64,000 nt of DNA, from contig NZ_JYKA01000001.1 in assembly GCF_001676875.1 (NCBI RefSeq), positions 124,001-188,000 on the forward strand, written 5' to 3'. This DNA is from Chromobacterium subtsugae. Lineage in GTDB: Bacteria > Pseudomonadota > Gammaproteobacteria > Burkholderiales > Chromobacteriaceae. Each line of letters begins with the position of its first letter. The stretch's first letter is position 1. The notes under the pieces were generated by a model that saw only the letters and a list, made by a program, of their open reading frames with translations, was not told the origin of the DNA and made no database searches. The position numbers and the translations under genes were made by a program. Of the stretch, positions 18,217 through 25,843 are shown one piece after another.

Positions 18217-18354
18217 GATTTTTTCAACAACTACGCAGAAAAGTTGGTTTTTTTCAGGAACTCTGCACCTGATCAGTCTTGCTACGCTGACAAGAAAGTG
18301 CAAAAAGCCTTATCTGGCAAGGAAGGCTTTTTTCACTAACTTTGCTTCCCTACA
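18217..18354 (-). repeat. right end A of the Tn7-like element, three TnsB-type sites
   Basis: Read on the minus strand from the tip TGTAGGGA: site R1 GCAAAGTTAGTGAAAAAAGC (18321-18345 with flank), R2 GCAGAGTTCCTGAAAAAAAC (18246-18266), R3 GCGTAGTTGTTGAAAAAATC (18217-18236). The same three-site layout recurs almost base-for-base in spacing at end B. R1 also sits in a hairpin (AAAAAGCCTT / AAGGCTTTTT, 18302-18332). Confidence 0.85.
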
Positions 18355-18359
18355 GGTGT
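18355..18359. repeat. right copy of 5-bp target-site duplication (GGTGT)
   Basis: Directly follows the CCCTACA terminus and matches 1128-1132. Confidence 0.88.
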
Positions 18360-18419
18360 AGGCATTCCTGCCTTATGCAAAATCTAGAAAACGGAGGCGA
18401 TTCAGAAAGCACTTCCGGA

Positions 18420-19115
18420 CTACCACCAAGCCCGCCGGAACAGGCTCAGCTGATTCACCCTGAACAAGCGAGCAGGCCGTTGGCTCCCGCCCAAGAAATC
18501 CTCCGTAGCCACCAGTATGTTTGCGTCATCGGCAGCTTCACCGGCCTGCACCTCGCCAACCCTGATCCCCAGCCGGGAACGGAAGGTGCCGCGTGATACG
18601 GTTTCGCCGAAAATCTGCTCATATACACGCTGCAGTTGAGTCAGCGTAAATGTCTCTGGCAGCAGCCAGCACGGTAGCGTGGAGTAGCTGGCCTTGTTGC
18701 GCACCCTCTGCACTGCCTCAGCCACCTGCTGCGCGTGGTCGAATGCCAAATCGGGGAGCTGGTCCACCTCATAGAAGTGGAACACTCCCTCTCCTGCCGA
18801 TTGCAGCTCCTCTACCGGCATCAGCGCCACATAGGAAATGGCGACGGACCAGCCGCGAGGATCGCGGTCCCGCCCCGCAAAGGTGCGCAGCTGTTCCAGA
18901 TAACGGGGACTGAGCCCCGTTTTCTGCCGCAGCGTGCGAATAGCCGCCTCTTCAAGAGTGAGGTCCTCATCCACATGGATATACCCTCCCGGCAGCGCCA
19001 GACGATCCTGAAATGGCGCACTGTTCCGACGGTGCAAGGCGACCTGCAGTTTGTTGTCGAACAGGGTAAGCAGCACGATATCCACGCTGACATCGGGTTT
19101 CTGATATGGAGCCAT
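18420..19115 (-). CDS. nrtR: NrtR family NAD-metabolism repressor (degenerate Nudix domain + winged helix)
   Basis: About 231 residues: an N-terminal Nudix domain (SVDIVLLTLFDNKLQVALHR onward) and a C-terminal winged-helix region (TLTQLQRVYEQIFGETVSRG, FRSRLG), the two-domain layout of NrtR, an ADP-ribose-sensing repressor of NAD synthesis genes. The Nudix box keeps GYIHVDE but its catalytic REUxEE core reads RTLRQK, so hydrolase activity is almost certainly lost, as is usual for regulator members. I chose the ATG at 19115 (GGGA upstream); an in-frame ATG at 19166 abuts an operator box and has no ribosome binding site. It is divergent from the prs-like/nadV pair it should control. Confidence 0.88.
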   Translation of the reverse strand: MAPYQKPDVSVDIVLLTLFDNKLQVALHRRNSAPFQDRLALPGGYIHVDEDLTLEEAAIRTLRQKTGLSPRYLEQLRTFAGRDRDPRGWSVAISYVALMPVEELQSAGEGVFHFYEVDQLPDLAFDHAQQVAEAVQRVRNKASYSTLPCWLLPETFTLTQLQRVYEQIFGETVSRGTFRSRLGIRVGEVQAGEAADDANILVATEDFLGGSQRPARLFRVNQLSLFRRAWW

Positions 19116-19165
19116 AGCGGCATATGTCCCTGCTTGTTGCGGCAGTGCCAAAATTCTTTCACACA

Positions 19166-19184
19166 TAGTTGCTATTTTCAACTA
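19166..19184. promoter_or_regulatory. NrtR operator box 1
   Basis: A 19-bp dyad TAGTTG-N7-CAACTA in the divergent promoter region between nrtR and the prs-like gene, on the nrtR side. Repeated with the same arm spacing at 19209-19227, which supports a bound dimeric repressor; NrtR is the obvious candidate. Confidence 0.7.
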
Positions 19185-19208
19185 AGAAGAAGTACACTGC
19201 AACCTAGT

Positions 19209-19227
19209 TAGTCGATAAAAACAACTA
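19209..19227. promoter_or_regulatory. NrtR operator box 2
   Basis: TAGTCG-N7-CAACTA, one mismatch from a perfect dyad, ending 13 bases before the GTG start of the prs-like gene, so bound repressor would block its transcription. The centre-to-centre distance to box 1 is 43 bases, about four helical turns. Confidence 0.7.
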
Positions 19228-19240
19228 AGTGGAGCGTGAA

Positions 19241-20050
19241 GTGAAAATATTCAAGATTGCAAACGGCAGTCACAGGCTGCCGGTATCGCTGCAAAGCCTG
19301 GTCTTTCCCGGAGGCGAAGTACACGTCACGGTCGAAACCGATGTCCCCGGCGAAGCCTTGCTGATTGATGCCCACCTCCCGGATTCGGCAGCCATCATGA
19401 CCCTGCTGCTAGTAACCGACGCGTTGCACCACGCTTATCCCGGCACGCCGATCACCCTGCGTCTGCCCTATGTGCCCTATGCGCGCCAGGACCGGGTGGC
19501 CAATCCGGGCGAAGCGCTCAGCGCCAAAGTGTTTTGTCAGCTGATCAATAGCCAGCAATACCAGCGCGTAGTGATTCAAGACCCGCACAGCGATGTGGTG
19601 TCGGCGCTGCTGGACCGCGTCGAAATCGAAGATCCTCTGCCCGCGCTGCGTGAGGTCATCCAGCAAATCGGCCCTGTCGCCCTGGTGGCGCCCGATGCCG
19701 GCGCGCGCAAGCGTGTGCTGAAGCTGGCCAAATCATTGGCGCTGGACGTGGTCTTCGCCGACAAAATCCGCGATACCCGCACCGGCGCCATCACCGGCAC
19801 CCAAATCGCCTCCCCGCTGCCTGATCTCCCCCTACTGGTGGTGGACGATATCTGCGATGGAGGCCGCACCTTCACCGAGTTGGCCGCGGCCCTGGCCACG
19901 CAACAGCAAACGCAGAACCAAGACCATCCGCTTTATCTCTTTGTGACGCACGGCATTTTCAGCAAGGGCCTGGAGCCTCTGCTGTCCTGCTACCACGGCA
20001 TCTTCACGCGCAACAACTGGACCCAAGACAACCGCTGCCAGCTGGTTTGA
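19241..20050 (+). CDS. prs: ribose-phosphate pyrophosphokinase-like protein (PRPP synthesis)
   Basis: A 269-residue PRPP synthetase homologue: RLPYVPYARQDRV (ATP-binding loop), IQDPHSD (metal/ribose-phosphate loop), VAPDAGARKR, and the PRPP-binding loop LLVVDDICDGGRTF. It makes phosphoribosyl pyrophosphate from ribose-5-phosphate and ATP. It is somewhat shorter than housekeeping Prs (about 310 residues) and is paired with nadV, which consumes PRPP, so it is a dedicated partner rather than the housekeeping enzyme. The start is GTG at 19241, set by GGAG six bases upstream; GTG at 19229 would overlap that ribosome binding site. Confidence 0.9.
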   Translation: MKIFKIANGSHRLPVSLQSLVFPGGEVHVTVETDVPGEALLIDAHLPDSAAIMTLLLVTDALHHAYPGTPITLRLPYVPYARQDRVANPGEALSAKVFCQLINSQQYQRVVIQDPHSDVVSALLDRVEIEDPLPALREVIQQIGPVALVAPDAGARKRVLKLAKSLALDVVFADKIRDTRTGAITGTQIASPLPDLPLLVVDDICDGGRTFTELAAALATQQQTQNQDHPLYLFVTHGIFSKGLEPLLSCYHGIFTRNNWTQDNRCQLV

Positions 20051-20071
20051 AACCTGATATTGGAAACTGAG

Positions 20072-21757
20072 ATGAACACAAACACCCCTATCGCTGAAAA
20101 AAACGCCCTGGTTCCATTCAATCTTGCCGACTTCTACAAAACCGGCCACCCCGCCATGTACCCGCAAGAAACCACCAAGCTAGTGGCCAATTTCACGCCG
20201 CGCTCCGCCAAGTACGCGCCGGTGCTGCCGGAACTGTTCGACAACAAAGTGGTGTGGTTCGGCCTGCAGGGTTTTATCAAGGAATACCTGCAAGAGCTGT
20301 TTCAGAAGGAGTTTTTCGCCAAACCCAAAACTGCCGCCGTACGAAAGTTTCAGCGCCGCATGGATACGGCCCTAGGCCCTGAGGCGGTGCCCGTCAACCG
20401 GCTGGAAGCCTTGCATGACTTAGGCTATCTGCCGCTGGAAATCCGCTCTTTGCCGGAGGGTGTTCGCGTAGACATCAAGGTGCCCCCTATTGTCTTCATC
20501 AACACTCACCCCAGCTTTCCCTGGGTAGCCACGTATTTCGAAACCTTGTTCAGCTGCGAATCGTGGAAGCCCTCCACTGTCGCCACCATCGCTTTCGAAT
20601 TCCGCAAACTGTTGAGCTATTTCGCCAAACTGACCGGCGCGCCGCAAGAATTTGTCGACTGGCAAGGACACGACTTTTCCATGCGCGGCATGAGCGGCGT
20701 GCACGACGCCATGCGCAGCGGCGCCGGCCACTTGCTGTCCTTCACCGGAACAGACACCATTCCGGCCATCGACTATCTGGAAGACTTCTACGGCGCCAAT
20801 GCCGATCAAGAGCTGGTTGGCGGCTCCATCCCGGCATCGGAGCACAGCGTGATGGCGCTGCGCATCCTGCTGACCCAGCAGCGGCTGGCTCGCGATCCGG
20901 CACATGCCCACCTGGACGCCAAATCCTTGCGCCGCCTGGCGGAACGCGAGGTGATTCGCGAGTTCGTGACCCAGGACTATCCTGTCGGCATGGTCTCCTT
21001 AGTCAGCGACACCTTCGATTTCTGGAATGTCATCACCGTCATCGCCAAGGAACTGAAATCCGACATTTTGGCTCGACAAGCCAACGCGCTGGGCATGTGC
21101 AAAGTGGTGTTCCGACCCGACTCCGGCGACCCGGTACGCATCCTGACCGGTTATGCCGACGATGAGGTTCGAGCAGATGCCGAAGCTGGCGGGTATGAGG
21201 TGATCGCCACTGGACAACGCATTACCGATGCGGAACGCAAGGGCGCAGTGGAATGCCTGTGGGACATTTACGGCGGCACGGTCACCGAACGCGGCTACAA
21301 GGTGCTGGATTCGCATGTCGGACTGATCTATGGCGACTCCATTACCCTGCAGCGCGGCCGCGACATCATGCTGCGCCTGGCGGACAAAGGCTTCGCCTCT
21401 TGCAATGTCGTCTTCGGCATCGGCTCTTTCACCTACAACATGCTGTCCCGCGATACTTTTGGCTACGCGATGAAGGCCATCTATGCCGAAGTAGACGGCG
21501 AGTGCGTGGACATTTACAAAGACCCGGCTACAGACGATGGCACCAAGAAGTCGGCCAAGGGCCTGCTGCGGGTAGAGCAAGAAGGAAACCAGTATGTCCT
21601 CTACGAACAGCAAACCTTGGAGCAATTTGATAGTGGCGCGCTGCAAACGGTATTCCGCGATGGCGAGTTGCTGATCACACAGTCGCTGGCGGACATCCGA
21701 GCTAGACTCCAAGCTTCGTGGACTTGCCCCGAACCGGGTGCCATCGCTTGGGGCTAA
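20072..21757 (+). CDS. nadV: nicotinamide phosphoribosyltransferase NadV
   Basis: A 561-residue NAMPT/NadV enzyme, converting nicotinamide and PRPP to NMN, the first step of one-enzyme nicotinamide salvage. Family blocks are clear: FNLADFYKTGHPAMYP, DFSMRGMSGVHDA, SFTGTDTIPAIDY, IPASEHSVMA, VFRPDSGDPV, VGLIYGDSITLQR and GSFTYNMLSRDTFGYAMKA. The ATG at 20072 is preferred over a TTG at 20060. It follows the prs-like gene after 21 bases, and the pair, with NrtR, forms a compact salvage module also seen in some phages, where it rebuilds NAD after NAD-depleting defences. Confidence 0.95.
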   Translation: MNTNTPIAEKNALVPFNLADFYKTGHPAMYPQETTKLVANFTPRSAKYAPVLPELFDNKVVWFGLQGFIKEYLQELFQKEFFAKPKTAAVRKFQRRMDTALGPEAVPVNRLEALHDLGYLPLEIRSLPEGVRVDIKVPPIVFINTHPSFPWVATYFETLFSCESWKPSTVATIAFEFRKLLSYFAKLTGAPQEFVDWQGHDFSMRGMSGVHDAMRSGAGHLLSFTGTDTIPAIDYLEDFYGANADQELVGGSIPASEHSVMALRILLTQQRLARDPAHAHLDAKSLRRLAEREVIREFVTQDYPVGMVSLVSDTFDFWNVITVIAKELKSDILARQANALGMCKVVFRPDSGDPVRILTGYADDEVRADAEAGGYEVIATGQRITDAERKGAVECLWDIYGGTVTERGYKVLDSHVGLIYGDSITLQRGRDIMLRLADKGFASCNVVFGIGSFTYNMLSRDTFGYAMKAIYAEVDGECVDIYKDPATDDGTKKSAKGLLRVEQEGNQYVLYEQQTLEQFDSGALQTVFRDGELLITQSLADIRARLQASWTCPEPGAIAWG

Positions 21758-21790
21758 CAACACATGGATTCGCTCGTGGCGAATATATTA

Positions 21791-21929
21791 CGTATTTTCC
21801 AGGATCTTCGCGGAAAAGTAGGATTTTTCCACTAAATCTGCACACGAACCTCTGCCACAAGTGTTCATGCAAGTGAAAAAAGCCTTACCAGACAAGGAAG
21901 GCTTTTTTCACTAACTTTGCTTCCCTACA
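21791..21929 (-). repeat. right end B of a second Tn7-like element
   Basis: On the minus strand: tip TGTAGGGA (ending at 21929), then R1 at 21896-21920 (identical to R1 of end A), R2 GCAGATTTAGTGGAAAAATC at 21821-21841, and R3 GCGAAGATCCTGGAAAATAC at 21791-21811. Distances from R1, R2 and R3 to the tip match end A within one base. It closes the NAD-salvage cassette. Confidence 0.8.
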
Positions 21930-22351
21930 GTTTTCAGAGTTAGTAAAAACTCTGTGCGCATAATTGAAAAAACACCGACTCGGGGGCGTAGCCATTGATG
22001 GTTACGCCCTTGCCTATCCCTATCTCAACGCCCCCTCTCAGCCCCTTCCAATCACCATTAATTTTGAAATTGAATCGCCTTCTGCCTGTCTAGATATGAG
22101 TCAACCGAAATAAACCTAGCGAATTTTCGTCAGCTAGCGGACTACACCAAACAGGCATGGAGCCAACCTTCCCCAGCCAACAAGAAGCCCACCAAAGCAA
22201 TCCTGCAACACTTATTGCATCCTGCCGACAACAAATCCATGTCGTCTGAATTTAAATGGTGGCATGATAGCGCCCTTATAAAGAAATCACGACATTCGAT
22301 GCTTGGCGCGAAGACGCATTCGGATGCCGCTCGTGGACGAATAAGGGACGT
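21930..22351. other. intergenic region after end B, possible third left end
   Basis: About 420 bases without a gene. Two forward-oriented TnsB-like sites (CAGAGTTAGTAAAAACTC at 21935-21952; GCGCATAATTGAAAAAACAC at 21957-21977) suggest a truncated left end of the third element, but no TGTAGGG tip remains. An 11-bp hairpin (GGGCGTAGCCA, 21984-21994, with 21999-22009, TTGA loop) follows; it has no T run. The helicase promoter should be between 22010 and 22350. Confidence 0.45.
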
Positions 22352-25060
22352 ATGGTTTCTATCCATGTAGATGGCGAAGACAAGACCGCTCAAATCAGCG
22401 ACTGGACAATTGCCTGGAGTAAAAAAGACGAAGCTCTGAAGTTGACCTGCCATTTTCCATCCAAGAAAACCTACACGCGCCCGCTCAGCGATTGCCGCAT
22501 AGTGCCTACCCGGGAGCTGGGCGAGATGCTGCTGAAGAAGCGCAACAGTAGCGTCGTCAAGCCTATAGAAAAAGCGATGGTCTACGGCGAGCGCTATGCC
22601 CTTGTCTACTATCCGGGCACAGCCAAGCCCTATCTGCACAAGTTGGACAGCATCAGCTTCGTCGCACAGACCGCGCTGAAGGAAAGCTCGGTCTTTCGCT
22701 ACTTTGCAAACGTTGCGCATGCCCGGCGGGACCGCGCCAGCTCATCGGACCAACAAACCATCGCAGCCAATGTCATTCGCCAACTGGAAAAACTCCCTTC
22801 CTGCGCCGATACCGCTTTGCACGCCTATTGCACGGGTCAGAACGGAAGGCAAGCGCCGGGAGAAGCACTGATCTATCCGTTTGGTGTCAATGAAAGCCAG
22901 CTGGCGGCTGTTGAGCAGGCCTTCAGCGCGCAAATCAGTGTGATTGAGGGTCCACCGGGCACCGGCAAGACACAAACCATCCTCAACATTCTGGCCAATA
23001 TCCTGCTGCGTGGGAAAACAGTTGCAGTGCTGTCCAACAACAATGCGGCGGTGGAAAACGTCTACGACAAGCTGGAAAGGTTTAGCCTTGACCACCTGGT
23101 CGCCAAGCTCGGCAGCCAGGAGAATCGGGACAACTTCTTCGCCAACCAGCCTCCCTGGCCATCAGCTGAACCCGAAGCTGCACCGGAAATGGCCGAGATC
23201 CAGGAGATGCTGGCGCGGTTGAAACAGCACCTGCACGATCACAACCGAGCGGCCCAGCTACAGGCGGAAATCGACGAGCTGAACATCGAGCGGCGCTATC
23301 TGCAACACTGGCAGAAAGACAGCGGAGTATACGTATCCGTTCCCCTGGACAAATACGGCTTGTCCCCGCGCAAAACGGCGGACCTGATGGCTTATCTATC
23401 CCATCTTGGCGAACAGCGCGTCCGGCTCAGAGACCGCTTTGAATTGCTATTCAACTTCAAGATTTTCCGTACCAAGCCTTTCGCCCAGCTCGATGATCGC
23501 CTGTCCTTCTTCCATGCCCTGCAGATGCATTACTACGACAAGGCGCTAAAAGACAAGGAAGCGGCTCTGCAGACTTGTCGCGAATCGCTGGCGCGCGGGA
23601 ATTTCACTGCCCTGTTGCAAGAATTGACGATAAGTTCAATGCACTATCTGAAGCAACATCTGCATACTCAAGATCGAGGATCAGATACCTTCGACGCAAA
23701 AACATACCGCAATCATTTCGATGACTTCGTGAAGCGCTTTCCAATTGTCGGCAGCAGCACGCACTCCATCGTCAACTCAATCGCGCCAGGAACGATCCTC
23801 GATTACGTGATCATCGACGAGGCCTCTCAGCAGGACATCGTGCCTGGCATTCTGGCGCTGGGTTGTGCAAAGAACCTGATCATCGTCGGCGACAGTCGAC
23901 AGCTGGCGCACATTCCCGTGAAGCTGGACCTGCCGGCCCCCGCCGACGCCTATGATTGCGAGCGATACAGCCTGCTGGACTCCTGCATCGCCGTGTTCAA
24001 GGATGCCGTACCCAGGACTTTGCTAAAAGAGCACTACCGCTGCCATCCCAGGATCATCCAGTTCTGCAACTGGCAATTCTATGGCAATGAGTTGATCCCA
24101 ATGACCCAGGACAAGGGCGAGGCACCCCTGCGGCTGGTGCTGACCGCCAAGGGCAACCACACCCGGGAAAACACCAATCAGCGAGAACTGGACTCCTTGC
24201 TCAAGGTGTTGGACGGCAAAGGCGAGTCCATCGAATGGGACCAGGACGGCCGCGGTTTCATTTCCCCCTTCAGAGCACAGGTCAAGCTCTCCAGTACCTG
24301 CCTGCCCGGGGATTTCGTCAAAGATACCGTTCACAAATTCCAGGGTAGGGAGTGTGACGAAATCGTCTTCTCCACCGTGCTGGACAAGAAGCGCCACAAT
24401 CAGGAACGACTGGATTTTGTCGATGATCCGCGCATGGTCAATGTGGCGGTGTCGCGGGCCAAGAGCCGATTCACCCTGGTGACCGGCGATGAGGTTTTTA
24501 CCGCAAACAACGGCCATATCGCGGCCTTGATTCGCTATGTGGAGTATTACGCGGAGGACGGACAAATTGCGCGGGCCCCGGTGGTATCAGCGTTTGATCT
24601 GCTGTACCGGGAATTTGACCAGTCACTGGCACGACTCCAGACCAGGCTACGCCCCGAAGACTCGCGCTTCCAATCCGAGCAAATCGTGGCGCAACTGTTG
24701 CGTGAAGCTCTGTCCAAGGAGCCATACCGGACATTGACATGCCACGCCCAGATCCGGCTGAACCAGGTCGCCTCTTCACTCAATCCGGCTTTAACGGAGC
24801 GCGAGCTGGCGTTCATGCGCAACCGCGCCAGCTGTGATTTCGTAGTGTATTTCAAAGTGGGCAAAACCCCGCTGGGGGTGATTGAAGTGGATGGCGGCTC
24901 TCACGACCGGCCTGAGCAGGCAATGCGCGATGCCTTGAAGAACAGCATCCTGACGAAGAGCAATATTCCCATCCTGCGCCTGCGCACCGTAGAAAGCCAC
25001 ATCGAAGAAAAGATTGATAGCTTTCTCGCTCAATGGGCGAGTGCTACAACAAATGACTGA
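22352..25060 (+). CDS. superfamily 1 (Upf1/AAA_12-type) helicase with C-terminal DUF2726 domain
   Basis: A 902-residue protein. Walker A GPPGTGKT is at 200-207; an inserted coiled region (about 260-400) follows; Walker B is IIDEASQQD; then GDSRQLAHIP, KEHYRCHPRIIQFCNW, FQGRECDEIVFS and VAVSRAKSRFTLVTG, the motif set of Upf1-like SF1B helicases (COG1112). The last 130 residues (FQSEQIVAQLL ... VIEVDGGSHDRPEQ) match DUF2726, a restriction-endonuclease-fold domain. Helicase-nuclease fusions like this are typical of defence islands; Mokosh systems use a related helicase with a phospholipase-D nuclease instead. AAGGGA precedes the ATG. It lies between right ends B and C, so it is probably transposon cargo. 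Confidence 0.88.
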   Translation: MVSIHVDGEDKTAQISDWTIAWSKKDEALKLTCHFPSKKTYTRPLSDCRIVPTRELGEMLLKKRNSSVVKPIEKAMVYGERYALVYYPGTAKPYLHKLDSISFVAQTALKESSVFRYFANVAHARRDRASSSDQQTIAANVIRQLEKLPSCADTALHAYCTGQNGRQAPGEALIYPFGVNESQLAAVEQAFSAQISVIEGPPGTGKTQTILNILANILLRGKTVAVLSNNNAAVENVYDKLERFSLDHLVAKLGSQENRDNFFANQPPWPSAEPEAAPEMAEIQEMLARLKQHLHDHNRAAQLQAEIDELNIERRYLQHWQKDSGVYVSVPLDKYGLSPRKTADLMAYLSHLGEQRVRLRDRFELLFNFKIFRTKPFAQLDDRLSFFHALQMHYYDKALKDKEAALQTCRESLARGNFTALLQELTISSMHYLKQHLHTQDRGSDTFDAKTYRNHFDDFVKRFPIVGSSTHSIVNSIAPGTILDYVIIDEASQQDIVPGILALGCAKNLIIVGDSRQLAHIPVKLDLPAPADAYDCERYSLLDSCIAVFKDAVPRTLLKEHYRCHPRIIQFCNWQFYGNELIPMTQDKGEAPLRLVLTAKGNHTRENTNQRELDSLLKVLDGKGESIEWDQDGRGFISPFRAQVKLSSTCLPGDFVKDTVHKFQGRECDEIVFSTVLDKKRHNQERLDFVDDPRMVNVAVSRAKSRFTLVTGDEVFTANNGHIAALIRYVEYYAEDGQIARAPVVSAFDLLYREFDQSLARLQTRLRPEDSRFQSEQIVAQLLREALSKEPYRTLTCHAQIRLNQVASSLNPALTERELAFMRNRASCDFVVYFKVGKTPLGVIEVDGGSHDRPEQAMRDALKNSILTKSNIPILRLRTVESHIEEKIDSFLAQWASATTND

Positions 25061-25239
25061 AGTAACAAACGGGCAGCCACGATAACGTGACGGCCCATTC
25101 CGATCCATCTGGAAACAGTCGATTGGACACAACCGGTCGATGGCACCCATCGGCCAGAACCTGGCCTCCTACAACCTCCACTGCCCGCAGCGGGAAATCG
25201 GCCCCTCTAGTTTGTTGTTAAGATTTTATTGGATGTTGA

Positions 25240-25593
25240 ATGTTCACTTGCCCATGCTGTGGCTACGAGGTTTTCGCAGGGCCACCTGGTTCCTACGATA
25301 TTTGTCCCATCTGTTTTTGGGAGAATGATGTCTTTCAGCTTTACTATCCAAGCCAATCAGGCGGCCCAAATAAATGCTCTCTAATTGAATCGCAAGTAAA
25401 CTTCATTCAGTTCGGTGCCTGTGACCACAGTATGAAAAAAAATGTACGCATAGCGACGAAAGCAGACAGCAGAGACCTATTGTGGTTTCCACTTTGGGTT
25501 AGGAGAGTTGAGCTACCAAACCATGAGTCAGATATGTCACACCCACAGCATGAAAAGTCAGTTGCTAAGCTTTGCTATTGGCTGCGCGCCTAA
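25240..25593 (+). CDS. CPCC-family cysteine-rich protein
   Basis: A 117-residue protein beginning MFTCPCCGYEVF and continuing GSYDICPICFWENDVFQ, GGPNKCSLIESQVNFIQFG: the two CxxC-type zinc knuckles and following block of the CPCC domain. Proteins of this family are small, common near toxin-immunity and defence genes, and of unknown function. The AT-rich codon use differs from the backbone. It sits between the helicase and right end C, so it belongs to the third cassette. Confidence 0.75.
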   Translation: MFTCPCCGYEVFAGPPGSYDICPICFWENDVFQLYYPSQSGGPNKCSLIESQVNFIQFGACDHSMKKNVRIATKADSRDLLWFPLWVRRVELPNHESDMSHPQHEKSVAKLCYWLRA

Positions 25594-25627
25594 CATTTTA
25601 TTCGAACTGGATGGACTAACGCTCGCC

Positions 25628-25745
25628 GGCTTATCCAAAAATTTTTGCAGTCACGATGCTCCGCAGTCCTTGCTCAGCATGGCCGCGCAAATGCAAAGAG
25701 CCTTGAGTGGCAAGGCTCTTTTTTCACTGATTTTGCCGCCCTACA
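25628..25745 (-). repeat. right end C, outermost and most diverged Tn7-like end
   Basis: On the minus strand: tip TGTAGGGCGGCAAAATCAGT (ending at 25745), R1 at 25712-25736 with the same distance to the tip as in ends A and B (33 bases from R1 start), and a weaker R2 (GCAAAAATTTTTGGATAAGC, 25628-25648). It marks the border of the island; backbone genes start 98 bases further on. Confidence 0.7.
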
Positions 25746-25843
25746 GTGGCGTCGGCACTAGGGTAAACACCACCCCCGCCAAACGCTGACCGGGCTTGGC
25801 GGATGCGGGGAATATCAAGCCGCGCCGCCGGCCTCCGGCTCAG

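Larger units (their letters stand above)
1133..18354 (+). mobile_element. Tn7-like transposon (tnsABC-tniQ) carrying a DISARM-like defence operon
   Basis: The element starts TGTAGGGAGGCAA at 1133 and ends TTGCTTCCCTACA at 18354, an imperfect inverted repeat with TGT/ACA tips. It is flanked by the perfect duplication GGTGT. Repeated TnsB-type sites of the form GCARAGTTNNTGAAAAAARCC lie inside both ends. The tns-proximal end faces msrB, as the right end of Tn7 faces glmS. Genes in order: tnsA, tnsB, tnsC, tniQ, a DUF2384 protein, a HigA-like protein, a sigma factor, a NERD-helicase, then drmB, drmA and drmMII on the opposite strand. Intact ends, intact transposase genes and a perfect duplication suggest a recent insertion. 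Confidence 0.92.

Noticed and set aside
18302-18354. Repeated hairpin + CACTAACTTTGC motif as a simple intergenic terminator repeat
   Set aside because: First considered a dispersed terminator. The TGTAGGGA tip, the 5-bp duplication and the inverted counterpart at 1133 show it is a transposon end; the hairpin is part of the TnsB-site array.
18302-21929. Integron attC sites flanking the NAD cassette
   Set aside because: No GTTRRRY/RYYYAAC core pair, and no integrase gene; the Tn7-end explanation accounts for all copies.
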